Source of the DNA: Nitrosospira sp. Nl5
Lineage (GTDB): Bacteria > Pseudomonadota > Gammaproteobacteria > Burkholderiales > Nitrosomonadaceae
Direction: 5' to 3'
NCBI RefSeq assembly: GCF_900102495.1
Contig: NZ_FMVQ01000002.1
Location: forward strand, 248,001-312,000
DNA: 64,000 nt
Position 1 is the stretch's first letter. Each line of letters opens with the position of its first letter. A program made the translations under genes and the position numbers. This document shows, piece by piece, positions 42,598 to 52,117 of this stretch. Below the pieces are notes generated by a model that saw only the letters and a list, made by a program, of their open reading frames with translations, had not been told where the DNA came from and ran no database searches.

Positions 42598-45500
42598 TCA
42601 TATTTCTTTCTGCTTGCGTATGCTCCGTTCCTTCACCAGCGCATAGATAGCGGGAATCACCATCAAGGTCAGTACCGTCGAGGACACCATGCCTCCGATC
42701 ATGGGGGCGGCAATGCGCCGCATCACTTCCGAACCCGCGCCGCTGCCCCACATGATCGGCAACAGCCCTGCCATGATCGCCACCACTGTCATGATCTTCG
42801 GCCGCACGCGCTCGACTGCGCCCTCCATCACTGCCGCATACAGGTCGGCCATGGTCGGTTGTCCGCCTGTCAGGGCGCGTCTTGCCTTGACGGCGTCCCA
42901 CGCGTGGTCGAGATAGATCAGCATTATCACTCCCGTTTCCGCTGCGACGCCGGCAAGTGCGATGAAGCCCACGACTACCGCGACGCTGAGGTTGTAGCCG
43001 AGCAGCCATATCAGCCAGATGCCGCCCACCAGTGAAAAAGGCACCGACAGCATGACAATGAGGGTTTCGGTAAACCGTCTGAAATTGAGGTAGAGAAGCA
43101 GGAAAATAATCGCCAGGGTAAGCGGCACGACCACCTTCAGCTTCTGCCTGGCCCGCTCCATATACTCGAATTGCCCGCTCCAGGTTGCGTAGTATCCCGG
43201 CGGGAATTTCACCTGTTCGCTCACCGCATTTTGCGCCTCCGCCACATAGCCTCCGATGTCGCGGTCGCGAATATCGATGAAGATGTATGCCGATAGCAGC
43301 GCGTTCTCGGTGCGAATGCTGGGAGGTCCTTTGACCGTCTTGACACTCGCTATTTGCCCCAGCGGGATCATCCCGCCGTTTGGTACGGGTACCAGGACCT
43401 GGGTTGCGATGGCCGAAGGATCCTGCCTCAGCTCACGCGGATAGCGCACAGTGACGCCGAAGCGCTCGCGGCCCTCCACGGTGGTCGTCAATGTTTCACC
43501 ACCGAGTGCCACCGAGATAACTTCCAGCAGATCGCCGACAGCCAATCCGTGGCGCGCGAGCGCCATGCGATCTGGTTCGATATCGAGGTAATACCCGCCG
43601 GTGGTTCGCTCCGCGTAGGCACTGGTGGTTCCGGGCACTGTTTTTACGACAACCTCGATATGCTTGGCAAGCTCCTCCATTTCACCCAGGTCCTTGCCAA
43701 ATACCTTGATGCCGATCGGCGTGCGGATGCCGGTAGCGAGCATGTCTATCCTGTTCTTGATCGGCATGGTCCAGGCATTGCTGACCCCCGGTATCTGAAG
43801 CGCTCGGTCCAGTTCGGCAATCAATTTGTCGATAGTCATACCGGCCCGCCATTCGCTTTCTGGCTTCAGGTTGATGACGGTCTCCGCCATCTCCAGCGGA
43901 GCCGGATCGGTGGCGGTATTGGCGCGCCCGGCCTTGCCGAATACTGACGCCACCTCAGGGAAGGTTTTGATGATCTTGTCCTGGGTCTGCAACAACTCCG
44001 CGGCTTTCGTGACCGACAATGCCGGCAAGGTGATCGGCATGTACAGCAGGCTCCCCTCGTTCAATACCGGCATGAATTCACTACCCAGCTTCATGGCTGG
44101 GAATGCCGACATCGCGAGCGCAACCACGGCCATGATAATGGTGAGCTTCTTCCAGCGCATCACCCAGGCGATGATGGGACGGTAAGTCCATATCAGGAAG
44201 CGGTTAACCGGGTTTTTTTGCTCTGGCATGATCTTGCCGCGGATGAAGAGGAGCATCAGCACCGGAACCAGCGTGATGGAAAGTATCGCCGCGCCCGCCA
44301 TGGCGAAAGTCTTGGTATAGGCGAGCGGCGCGAACATGCGCCCTTCCTGCGCCTCCAAAGTGAACACCGGCACGAATGAAACGGTAATGATGAGCAGGCT
44401 GAAGAACAGCGCCGGCCCCACTTCGCGGCAGGCATGGATCATGATTTGCAGACGGGAGGCCTCCGGTGGCGCCCGTTCCAGGTGCTTGTGCGCATTCTCG
44501 ATCATGACGATTGCAGCATCCACCATGGCCCCGATGGCAATGGCGATGCCGCCCAGGCTCATGATGTTGGAATTGAGCCCCAGCAAATACATGGCGGTGA
44601 GCGCAATGAGTATGCCGATGGGCAGCATGACAATAGCGACCAGCGCGCTCCTGGCATGCATGAGAAATACAATGCAGACCACGCCCACGATAATGCTTTC
44701 CTCGATCAGGACCCGCTTCAGATTGTCGATGGCGCGATGGATCAGGTCCGAGCGGTCATAAACAGTCTGCAACGACACGCCCTCGGGCAGGCCGCTGGCG
44801 ATTTCCCCGAACTTGCTTTTCAGGTTGTCGATAACATCCAGCGCATTCTGCCCGTAACGTGCCACGGCAATTCCGGCGACCACCTCGCCTTCGCCGTTCA
44901 ATTCCGCGATCCCGCGCCGTTGGTCCGGCGCCAGTTCGACACGCGCGACGTCACGGATCAGCACGGGCGTGCCCTGTTCCGCCTTGACCACGAGATTTCC
45001 GATGTCGGAGATGCCATGCAGGTAGCCGCGGCCGCGCACCACGTATTCCGTTTCCGCCATCTCAATCACCCCGCCTCCCACGTCGCGGTTGCTGGCGCGA
45101 ATTACGGCGGCGACCTGGTTGAGAGGAATTCCGTAAGCCTGCAACTTGCGGGGATCGACTGTAACCTGGTAGGTTTTGACAAACCCGCCTACGCTTGCCA
45201 CCTCTGCCACGCCTTGGACTGTTGTAAGCTGATAACGTACGAACCAGTCCTGTATGGTGCGCAGTTCCGCGAGCGTATGCTGCGCGGCAACCACAGCATA
45301 CTGATATACCCAGCCCACGCCGGTCGCATCGGGTCCCAATGCCGGTATAACGCCACGCGGCATGCGCGACGATGCGGAATTCAGGTATTCGAGTACGCGG
45401 GTTCGGGCCCAATAAATATCGGTATCGTCCTCGAAAATCACATAGATAAAGGAGGCGCCGAACACGGACAGGCCTCGCACCACCTTGGATTTCGGGACCG

Positions 45501-45723
45501 CCAGCATGGCCGTGCTCAAGGGATAAGTGACCTGGTCCTCCACTACCTGCGGCGCCTGCCCCGGGTATTCGGTATAGATGATTACCTGCACGTCCGAGAG
45601 ATCGGGAATCGCATCCAGCGGTGTGCGGATCACCGCGTAGATACCGAGGCCGATCACAAACATGGTCCCCAGCAACACCAGGAACACGTTTCGTGCGGAC
45701 CATTCGATAATTCGGCCCAGCAT
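42598..45723 (-). CDS. cusA: Copper/silver efflux RND transporter CusA
   Basis: The 1041-residue inner-membrane pump has twelve transmembrane helices and two large periplasmic loops, as in heavy-metal RND proteins. The Met triad of CusA is visible: Met in SEFMPVLNEGSL, in PLEMAETVINL and in RIDMLATGIRTP. Proton relay residues lie in the fourth helix near IAIGAMVDAAIVMIENAHK. It forms a tripartite complex with CusB and CusC and moves Cu+ or Ag+ from the periplasm out of the cell. It is last in the operon, starting 2 bases beyond the cusB stop. Confidence 0.95.
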   Translation of the reverse strand: MLGRIIEWSARNVFLVLLGTMFVIGLGIYAVIRTPLDAIPDLSDVQVIIYTEYPGQAPQVVEDQVTYPLSTAMLAVPKSKVVRGLSVFGASFIYVIFEDDTDIYWARTRVLEYLNSASSRMPRGVIPALGPDATGVGWVYQYAVVAAQHTLAELRTIQDWFVRYQLTTVQGVAEVASVGGFVKTYQVTVDPRKLQAYGIPLNQVAAVIRASNRDVGGGVIEMAETEYVVRGRGYLHGISDIGNLVVKAEQGTPVLIRDVARVELAPDQRRGIAELNGEGEVVAGIAVARYGQNALDVIDNLKSKFGEIASGLPEGVSLQTVYDRSDLIHRAIDNLKRVLIEESIIVGVVCIVFLMHARSALVAIVMLPIGILIALTAMYLLGLNSNIMSLGGIAIAIGAMVDAAIVMIENAHKHLERAPPEASRLQIMIHACREVGPALFFSLLIITVSFVPVFTLEAQEGRMFAPLAYTKTFAMAGAAILSITLVPVLMLLFIRGKIMPEQKNPVNRFLIWTYRPIIAWVMRWKKLTIIMAVVALAMSAFPAMKLGSEFMPVLNEGSLLYMPITLPALSVTKAAELLQTQDKIIKTFPEVASVFGKAGRANTATDPAPLEMAETVINLKPESEWRAGMTIDKLIAELDRALQIPGVSNAWTMPIKNRIDMLATGIRTPIGIKVFGKDLGEMEELAKHIEVVVKTVPGTTSAYAERTTGGYYLDIEPDRMALARHGLAVGDLLEVISVALGGETLTTTVEGRERFGVTVRYPRELRQDPSAIATQVLVPVPNGGMIPLGQIASVKTVKGPPSIRTENALLSAYIFIDIRDRDIGGYVAEAQNAVSEQVKFPPGYYATWSGQFEYMERARQKLKVVVPLTLAIIFLLLYLNFRRFTETLIVMLSVPFSLVGGIWLIWLLGYNLSVAVVVGFIALAGVAAETGVIMLIYLDHAWDAVKARRALTGGQPTMADLYAAVMEGAVERVRPKIMTVVAIMAGLLPIMWGSGAGSEVMRRIAAPMIGGMVSSTVLTLMVIPAIYALVKERSIRKQKEI

Positions 45724-45724
45724 G

Positions 45725-47353
45725 TCAGTGACTGCCGCGATTGCTGGCGGCAGGGCCGAGTGTCAGCGGTTGTATGCGAACGATGACATATTCGCCGGCG
45801 GACTCCTCGACGATCTCGAAGTCAATCTTCTGACCGGGTTTCAGCGAGCGCAGCAATGCCGGATCGGTGGCGCGAAAGTCCATGGTCATCGCTGGCCAAC
45901 CGAGGCTGGCAATCGGATCATGGGCAATCGTAACCGTCGCCTGTGTCCAATCCAGCGCTTCTACGCTGCCTACGCCGCGATGGCTCGCCGGCGGCGGTAT
46001 TGCCGCCGCTGCACCGGACTTGATCTGATCATTTTCGCCGGGTATGGAACCAGGGCTGGAATGGCTGAACCCGCCCAGCGCCGCTTTGAGATTGCTCTCG
46101 GCGTCAATCAAAAAGTTCGCGCGAACCACCACTACTTCTCCGGCCACCAATCCTTCCAGCACCTCAGCATGGTCGTCGGCGTGCCGGCCGAGTTTTACCG
46201 TGCGTGGTTCGAACCTGCCCTCGCCGAGATCAACCAGCACCAATTGCCGTATGCCTGTGTCGAGCACCGCCGAGCGCGGCACGGCCAATACCTTGTCTTT
46301 GCCACGGAACGGAGCGAACGCTACGCTTCCATACATGGCGGGTTTGAGGAGTTCTTCCTTGTTCTGGAGCTCGATGCGCACCTTGGCGGTCCGGGTCTCG
46401 GGATTTACCGTGGGGTAAATGAACGTCACCTCGCCGTTAAATACTTTACCCGGATACGCAGCCATGCTGATCGTAGCACCCTGACCTCGATGCACACTGG
46501 CCAGATCCTGTTCGAACACGTCTGCCAGCATCCATACCGTGGATAGATCGGCGATCTGGTACAGTATTTCTCCCGGCATGAAGCGTTGGCCCGCAATGGC
46601 CGGTTTTTCCAACACCACGCCGTTCGCTCCGGAACGGAAGGGGACATACTGCCTGATCCGGCCTTCGTGCTGCAGTGTTTGCAGATCGGATTCCGGAATA
46701 TCCCAGTTGCGCAGCCTCTGCAAGGCGCTCTCAGCCAGCCGCTGCATGCCTGCCCTCACCTCGAAGCTCCCGCCCTCGACCGATTTCATCCCTTTTTTGG
46801 CGATAAGATACTCGTGTTGTGCGGTGATCAGCTCGGGACTATACACATCCATCAATGCTTGGCCTTCTTTTACGGCCTGCCCGGTGGTATTGACGTAGAG
46901 CCGATGGATCCAGCCCTCGAACTTGGGCGCGATGGTGTGCAGCCGACGCTCGTCTGTCTCCACCGTCGCCACGGCCCGCACGCTGCGTGTCATTTCCCGC
47001 AGCGCGGCAACCTCGGTTCTTACTCCCAGTTTTTGTATTTTTTCGGTGCTGATTTTTACCACTGAGCTATCAAACGCGGATTCCTCGCCCTCATACACCG
47101 GCAGGTAGTCCATCCCCATCGAGTCTTTCTTCGGTACCGGCGAAGTATCGGGGTGGCCCATCGGGTTGCGGTAATAGAGAATCCGGTCCTGTGCCTTGTC
47201 CCGCGGCGGGGTTACCTGAGCTCCTGGCGGCTGAGATAAGCGGGCCCCAGAGGTGTCAGAAATTACCTGTTGAGCACTGCCCCACCAATACCCCACCGCC
47301 AGGATGACAGCGGCCAGGGCGATAATTCCTACCCATATGGCGATGGTTTTCAC
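45725..47353 (-). CDS. cusB: Periplasmic adaptor CusB with fused CusF-like domain
   Basis: The 542-residue adaptor has a membrane anchor (residues 4-22), then a heavy-metal-binding motif YRNPMGHPDTSPVPKKDSMG (61-80). The hairpin, lipoyl and barrel domains of a membrane-fusion protein follow. The last ~80 residues repeat the CusF fold: IAHDPIASLGWPAMTMDF has the His, Trp and two Met of the Cu(I) site. CusB takes metal from CusF and activates CusA; here a chaperone domain is built in, besides the separate cusF. The start overlaps the cusC stop by 4 bases. Confidence 0.94.
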   Translation of the reverse strand: MKTIAIWVGIIALAAVILAVGYWWGSAQQVISDTSGARLSQPPGAQVTPPRDKAQDRILYYRNPMGHPDTSPVPKKDSMGMDYLPVYEGEESAFDSSVVKISTEKIQKLGVRTEVAALREMTRSVRAVATVETDERRLHTIAPKFEGWIHRLYVNTTGQAVKEGQALMDVYSPELITAQHEYLIAKKGMKSVEGGSFEVRAGMQRLAESALQRLRNWDIPESDLQTLQHEGRIRQYVPFRSGANGVVLEKPAIAGQRFMPGEILYQIADLSTVWMLADVFEQDLASVHRGQGATISMAAYPGKVFNGEVTFIYPTVNPETRTAKVRIELQNKEELLKPAMYGSVAFAPFRGKDKVLAVPRSAVLDTGIRQLVLVDLGEGRFEPRTVKLGRHADDHAEVLEGLVAGEVVVVRANFLIDAESNLKAALGGFSHSSPGSIPGENDQIKSGAAAAIPPPASHRGVGSVEALDWTQATVTIAHDPIASLGWPAMTMDFRATDPALLRSLKPGQKIDFEIVEESAGEYVIVRIQPLTLGPAASNRGSH

Positions 47354-48738
47354 AGCGGTTCCGCGGATGCGGACGGATTAACCGGCGACACCGGCTTGCC
47401 GACGAGCAGATCGATTTCCGCAAGCGCCTTGTTGTAGCTGGCCATGGCTGCCGCTAAACCGACTTCATAGTTGAACACTGTCATCTGGCTATCGAGCAGC
47501 GTGAGGAAGTCCACCCGATTGACCCGGTATGCGGCCAGCGCCGATTCAACCGTAAGCCGCGCCTGCGGCAGGATGGCGGTCTGGTAGAGCCGCGCCGATT
47601 TCAGGTTTTGCTCGGCCAACGCCATTTGCTGGCGCAGATTTGCGGCTACTTCATTGCGCTGTGCCTCATACAGGCTCCGGGCCTGGTCGCGCAGTGCCAA
47701 TGCCTCCGCGACGCGTGGCGTGAGCTTGTTTTCGCGCCAAACTGGCAGGTTGACCGCCAAAGTCAGGGTTACCATGTCGGGGCGGCTGCTGCCATCCAGC
47801 ATGTTGTCGCGCTGCCCGTATGCCAGGCGTACATCGAAGTCGGGGTAGTAGTTTTTGCGCGCCAGATCCAGCGCTTTTTCGTTGCGCGCAATAATACTTT
47901 GCAGGGCCAGCAATTGCGGACGCTGCCTTAGGGCTATCTCACGCAACGTTTCCAGGCTCAAGATTTCTTCCCCCAATTGCGGCGGTTCCGGTACTGGCGG
48001 TGTAGCGGTTGGGGTGCCGCCCAGCGCGCGGATGATCTCAGCTTCGATCGTCGGGCGCTCCCGCGCCAGCCTGAGCAATTCGTCCAGCATTCTGGATACC
48101 TGCGTCTGTGCCTTCAGTGCATCGGCCTGGCTTCCCAGCCCTACGCCATAGTGCCTCTCGGCGAGGTGGAGAAAATCCTCCAGGATCAACTTGTTTTTTT
48201 CGGCCAGCCGGGTCATCTCGAGGGTGAGACCCAGATCGAAATAGGCGAGCTTGATATCCCGCACCACGCGATTTACGGTTTCCTGGAAACCATGGCTGAC
48301 GCTCTGCGCATCCTGCGCGGCGACGTCCTTGCGCAAGCCTCGTTTACCCGGGAATGGCAAGCGCTGGGACAAACCGATCATTTTCATGGTCATGTCCTCG
48401 CGGTTGAGTGGCGATGATGCCAACGGAGTGTTAATGATGCCCGCTTCGAGTACCGGATCATCGAGTGCTTCCGCAGGCGCTATTCTCTGGCTGGCGGCCT
48501 CCTGTTCGCGTTGCGCGGCCTGAATCTCGGGGTTGTTTTTCAGGGCTTCCGCAATCAAGGCAGGCAGGCCGACGAAGTAGTTATTGCCCTGCGTTGTTGC
48601 AGAAGCATCCGGAGACACCTTTGGGGCGGACTGCGCAGGTACCGCGGGCCCGACCGTGCCGGCCCAGCTTGAGATTTCTCCTAGGACATTCACCGGAAAC
48701 ATGGCGCCGGCCAGCACTGCTGCGATAACGCCGCGCAT
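47350..48738 (-). CDS. cusC: Outer-membrane channel of the Cus system (TolC family)
   Basis: The 462-residue protein has a signal peptide (first ~20 residues) and two OEP repeats rich in helical Ala, Leu, Gln and Arg, such as QAAQREQEAASQRIAPAEAL and RNEVAANLRQQMALAEQNLK, which form the TolC-like tunnel. It provides the exit channel for CusAB. A longer N-terminal linker (Pro/Ala-rich) is not in all relatives. Its start ATG overlaps the cusF stop by one base (TGATG) and its stop overlaps cusB by four, so expression is coupled. Confidence 0.92.
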   Translation of the reverse strand: MRGVIAAVLAGAMFPVNVLGEISSWAGTVGPAVPAQSAPKVSPDASATTQGNNYFVGLPALIAEALKNNPEIQAAQREQEAASQRIAPAEALDDPVLEAGIINTPLASSPLNREDMTMKMIGLSQRLPFPGKRGLRKDVAAQDAQSVSHGFQETVNRVVRDIKLAYFDLGLTLEMTRLAEKNKLILEDFLHLAERHYGVGLGSQADALKAQTQVSRMLDELLRLARERPTIEAEIIRALGGTPTATPPVPEPPQLGEEILSLETLREIALRQRPQLLALQSIIARNEKALDLARKNYYPDFDVRLAYGQRDNMLDGSSRPDMVTLTLAVNLPVWRENKLTPRVAEALALRDQARSLYEAQRNEVAANLRQQMALAEQNLKSARLYQTAILPQARLTVESALAAYRVNRVDFLTLLDSQMTVFNYEVGLAAAMASYNKALAEIDLLVGKPVSPVNPSASAEPL

Positions 48739-49103
48739 CAGGGCGACGCCTTAGTGGAAGTTGGCTTGCCGAATTTCACGATGATGTAATCGGAACCGAA
48801 TTTCTCCAGGAAGAATTCCACCGTGTCGCCTTCCTTCACTTGATCGGCTAGCGCACGCTCCTTCAGATGAAAAGGCATTGTCATTCTCGGCCAATCCAGG
48901 ACGGGAATAGGGTCGTGATTTATCTTCACCATGGCGTTGTCCCGGTCCACCTTCAGCACCACGCCCGTCGCGGGAATGGCAGTTGTGGCGGCAGCTATTT
49001 TTGTGCCAGGCATGTCAGGAAAGACTTCGCCTGCAAATGCCAAGGCCGGCACTGAAGCCATTATCAGCGCCAGTTGCAGCGCAGCAGAGAAAGACATAGT
49101 CAT
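48738..49103 (-). CDS. cusF: Periplasmic copper chaperone CusF
   Basis: The 121-residue protein has a signal peptide (ASVPALAFA) and a small OB-like domain with the Cu(I)/Ag(I) site NHDPIPVLDWPRMTM: His63, Trp71, Met74 and Met76. The cation-pi contact of Trp with copper is a hallmark of CusF. It hands metal to CusB. The ATG at 49103 follows GGAG; an upstream frame to 49187 lacks a signal-peptide start. It is the second gene of the operon. Confidence 0.93.
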   Translation of the reverse strand: MTMSFSAALQLALIMASVPALAFAGEVFPDMPGTKIAAATTAIPATGVVLKVDRDNAMVKINHDPIPVLDWPRMTMPFHLKERALADQVKEGDTVEFFLEKFGSDYIIVKFGKPTSTKASP

Positions 49104-49277
49104 TATGATCTCCTTAAGGTTGTGACCGCGCGATAGCGGTTCATCGCCCGTGATCGCGGTAACAGCTTGCAACCGGGCAACCGGCAAAGTGCGAGGTGTC
49201 AGGCGCGCAGGGTTACGGGATGAACCGATAAAACGATTGTTTGCCCTTGCTACAGGCGGATTTTCGGTGTCGAGGGA

Positions 49278-49652
49278 TTAAGCGAGAGGGGGGCGTTGCG
49301 GTTGCTGCAGAACGGGCGAAGTAAAGCGGGGGTTGAAAGAGAGGGCGTAAGAAGAATTGCTGGCAAGAATCGGTGCGGCGTACGCTGAAGGAAGCAAGGT
49401 GCTGAAACTCGTAAAGCAATGGACACTCTCGCACGGGAGGCTGAATGCCGCGTCATCGGTCGCATTGCTGGTCGCCGTTTTGTCGATATCGTCGTCGTGA
49501 TGAAGGTCGCAGGCAACAGTGACGGCCGGAATATCAAGGCTGGCGCCCATTTCCTTGGCTTGCACGCATAGCGGCATGATTGCGGCAATCGCGCCTTGCA
49601 GCGGGAGCCACAACATGATTAAAACCAGGATAAACTTTCGTCCAGTCTGCAT
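49278..49652 (-). CDS. Cys/His-rich exported protein, first gene of the cus operon
   Basis: The 124-residue product has a signal-like start (ILVLIMLWLPLQGAIAAIM), one Cys just after it, then CDLHHDDDID and LPCESVHCF, both suited to metal binding. The C-terminal third is Pro/Arg-rich. I do not recognise the family with certainty; similar small leaders (DUF2946-like) stand before metal-efflux operons. It lies 175 bases before cusF on the same strand. The ATG at 49652 is only about 5 bases from the expected transcription start, so a leaderless mRNA or a later start is possible. Confidence 0.6.
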   Translation of the reverse strand: MQTGRKFILVLIMLWLPLQGAIAAIMPLCVQAKEMGASLDIPAVTVACDLHHDDDIDKTATSNATDDAAFSLPCESVHCFTSFSTLLPSAYAAPILASNSSYALSFNPRFTSPVLQQPQRPPLA

Positions 49653-49662
49653 GATTGATTTC

Positions 49663-49692
49663 AGTATAAGTGACTTTTCCTTAGCGGGGCAA
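49663..49692 (-). promoter_or_regulatory. Candidate promoter of the cus operon
   Basis: On the minus strand TTGCCC (49692-49687) and TATACT (49668-49663) are 18 bases apart. The stretched spacer could suit an activated promoter. No clear MerR- or CusR-type dyad is visible. Confidence 0.4.
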
Positions 49693-49768
49693 GCGGTTTA
49701 TAAACGATAAAGCGAATCGATTTATCTGAAGCGCTGCGTTATCATGGTGCATTCCACCAACCTCCTGC

Positions 49769-51733
49769 ATGCCTGACATCGATTCTTTCTTTTCTTCCGA
49801 CGGCCCTCTTGCACGAGCTGTGCCTGGTTATACCGCACGTGCGCAACAGCTGGAAATGGCGCAGGCCATCGCAGGCACTATTGCCTCAAATGCCGTGTTA
49901 GTAGCCGAGGCGGGAACCGGCACAGGCAAGACATTTGCCTATCTGGTTCCGGCATTGCTGGCCGGCGGGAAGGTGATTATTTCCACCGGCACCAAAACGC
50001 TGCAAGACCAGCTTTTCAATCGCGATATTCCGACCGTGCGGGCTGCGCTCAAGGCACCGGTTACCGTGGCGCTGTTGAAGGGTCGCGCCAATTATGTTTG
50101 CCATTATCATCTGGAACGCACAGTGCAGGACGGACGCGCCAGCTTTGCCAGCCGTGAGGAGGTGAAGTATCTGAAAATGATCGAGCGCTATGCGGGTGTG
50201 AGCAAAAGCGGCGATAAGAGCGGCTTGAGCGAAGTGCCGGAAAACGCGGCGCTCTGGCAACAGGTGACTTCCACCCGCGAAAATTGCCTCGGCTCCGATT
50301 GCCCCCACCACAAGAGCTGCTTTGTCATGGAAGCGCGAAAACAGGCCCTCGCGGCGGATATCGTGGTCGTCAACCACCATTTATTTTTCGCGGATGTGAT
50401 GCTGCGCGATGAAGGTTTGTCCGAACTCCTTCCCGCCTGCAACACAGTGATATTCGACGAAGCCCACCAGTTGCCGGAAACCGCGAGCCTGTTTTTCGGC
50501 GAGTCGGTAAGCACCAGCCAATTGCTGGACCTTGCTCGCGACATCCAGGCCGAAGCGTTGCTGGGCGCTAAGGATTTCGCCGCCCTCCCCCTCGCTATTG
50601 CCGCAATGGAAAAAGCGGCGCGGGATTTGCGCCTGACGATCGAAGGCGAGAATATGCGCATGCCGCTGGCTGCCGTGATGAAAAATGCGGGATTCGGCAG
50701 CGCCCTGGATGAATTGCTGGCTCGGCTCGACGCGCTGGCGGCGATGCTGGAAAGCCAGGCCGAGCGCTCCGAGGGCCTGGAAAACTGCTGGCAACGCACG
50801 CGTGAAATGACCGGTGGCATAAAACGCTGGCGCGACGAGGCGGAGGCCGAAGGATTCGTGCGCTGGGTGGAAGTGTTCAGCCACGCGCTGCAACTCAATG
50901 CCACGCCGTTGTCCATCGCGGAAATATTCAACAAGCAGTTGAGCGGCTCTCCACGCGCATGGGTATTCACATCCGCCACGTTGTCCGTGAAAGGAGATTT
51001 CTCGCATTACAACAGCGAGATGGGATTGAATGCCGGACCGAATGCATCCCGGTCGGCCTGCTGGGACAGTCCGTTCGATTTCGCCAACCAGGCCCTGCTC
51101 TATGTGCCGACGGGCATGTCCGAACCGAGTAGCCGCGAATACACGGAAGAAGTGGTGAAGGCCGCCCTGCCGGTATTGAAAGCCAGCGGCGGCCGTGCAT
51201 TTTTCCTATGCACCAGCCTGCGCGCGATGCAGCGGGTGCATGAATTGCTGCTGATCGCATTTGCACGGGAAGAACTGGAATTTCCCATCCTGCTGCAAGG
51301 CCAGGGTTCGCGCTCCCATATGCTGGAGCGTTTTCGTAAAATGGGCAATGCCGTGCTGATCGGCAGCCAATCCTTCTGGGAAGGCGTGGATGTGCGCGGC
51401 GAGGCATTGTCTCTGGTAGTGATCGACAAGCTGCCGTTTGCGCCACCCGATGACCCGGTGCTCTCGGCGCGGATCGAAAAAATCAACAAGGAAGGACGCA
51501 ATGCCTTCATGGAATATCAATTGCCGCGTGCCGTCATTAATCTCAAGCAGGGAGCGGGAAGGTTGATCCGCGACGAGACCGACCGTGGCGTACTGATGAT
51601 CTGCGACCCCCGGCTGATTACCAAATCCTACGGCAAAAAAATCTGGCGAAGCCTGCCACCGATGAAGCGCACGCGGAATCTAACAGAAGTGGAAGAATTT
51701 TTTGCGAGAAGCGATGCGACCGCTGGAGTGTAG
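49769..51733 (+). CDS. yoaA: ATP-dependent DNA helicase, DinG/YoaA family
   Basis: The 654-residue XPD-like helicase has the P-loop AGTGTGKT (48-55), DEAH at 230-233 and the C-terminal motif QGAGRLIRDETDRG. Cys111, Cys173, Cys178 and Cys184 form the iron-sulfur cluster site. Length and layout fit YoaA rather than the longer DinG with nuclease domain. Such helicases act in repair of damaged forks and unwind DNA 5' to 3'. The gene stands alone, and its stop codon overlaps a long inverted repeat. Confidence 0.9.
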   Translation: MPDIDSFFSSDGPLARAVPGYTARAQQLEMAQAIAGTIASNAVLVAEAGTGTGKTFAYLVPALLAGGKVIISTGTKTLQDQLFNRDIPTVRAALKAPVTVALLKGRANYVCHYHLERTVQDGRASFASREEVKYLKMIERYAGVSKSGDKSGLSEVPENAALWQQVTSTRENCLGSDCPHHKSCFVMEARKQALAADIVVVNHHLFFADVMLRDEGLSELLPACNTVIFDEAHQLPETASLFFGESVSTSQLLDLARDIQAEALLGAKDFAALPLAIAAMEKAARDLRLTIEGENMRMPLAAVMKNAGFGSALDELLARLDALAAMLESQAERSEGLENCWQRTREMTGGIKRWRDEAEAEGFVRWVEVFSHALQLNATPLSIAEIFNKQLSGSPRAWVFTSATLSVKGDFSHYNSEMGLNAGPNASRSACWDSPFDFANQALLYVPTGMSEPSSREYTEEVVKAALPVLKASGGRAFFLCTSLRAMQRVHELLLIAFAREELEFPILLQGQGSRSHMLERFRKMGNAVLIGSQSFWEGVDVRGEALSLVVIDKLPFAPPDDPVLSARIEKINKEGRNAFMEYQLPRAVINLKQGAGRLIRDETDRGVLMICDPRLITKSYGKKIWRSLPPMKRTRNLTEVEEFFARSDATAGV

Positions 51734-51910
51734 TGAGTCAAGGATATCGTTACTTAAAAATGACTGGATTGTCGCCATACTGCGTTGTTCGTCGTTGCAT
51801 ATGAATAACTATGCGCCTCCTCGCGCCTTGTCTGACAACAATCTAGTCATTTTTAACATTCCTTGCAGTTTATCCATTGAATCGGTTATGTAACGATATC
51901 CCTGATTCAC
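51733..51910. repeat. Long imperfect inverted repeat after the helicase gene
   Basis: GTGAGTCAAGGATATCGTTAC (51733-51753) pairs with GTAACGATATCCCTGATTCAC (51890-51910), and TTAAAAATGACTGGATTGT (51755-51773) pairs with ACAATCTAGTCATTTTTAA (51837-51855). The ~178-bp unit could fold into one long hairpin; it looks like a small MITE-type element that also serves as transcription end. Confidence 0.65.
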
Positions 51911-52036
51911 TACACTAACAATCAATGGCTGCTATCGGAAAATGCAACGGTTCCCGATAGCAGCCTTGAACTGAATGAATGAACGACAGGCAACGCAGAT
52001 ACTCAGACTCGCTGTCGCCCAATTCAGGGTTTTACT

Positions 52037-52117
52037 TTATTGTTGCCGTCCGTCCTTTGATAAAAAATACCAAAGACCGACAGCGGCTACACCCACGATG
52101 AGAATTGTCAGTTCCAT
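52037..52117 (-). CDS. 26-residue single-helix membrane protein
   Basis: TAGGAGCCAATC precedes an ATG at 52117, opening a frame MELTILIVGVAAVGLWYFLS followed by KDGRQQ and a stop. The ribosome site is strong and well spaced; the product is one hydrophobic helix with a polar, positively charged tail, the usual form of real tiny membrane proteins. No family is known to me. Confidence 0.5.
   Translation of the reverse strand: MELTILIVGVAAVGLWYFLSKDGRQQ

Noticed and set aside
44434..45786. Plus-strand frame of 450 residues
   Set aside because: It is antisense to cusA, with no ribosome site and no family likeness.
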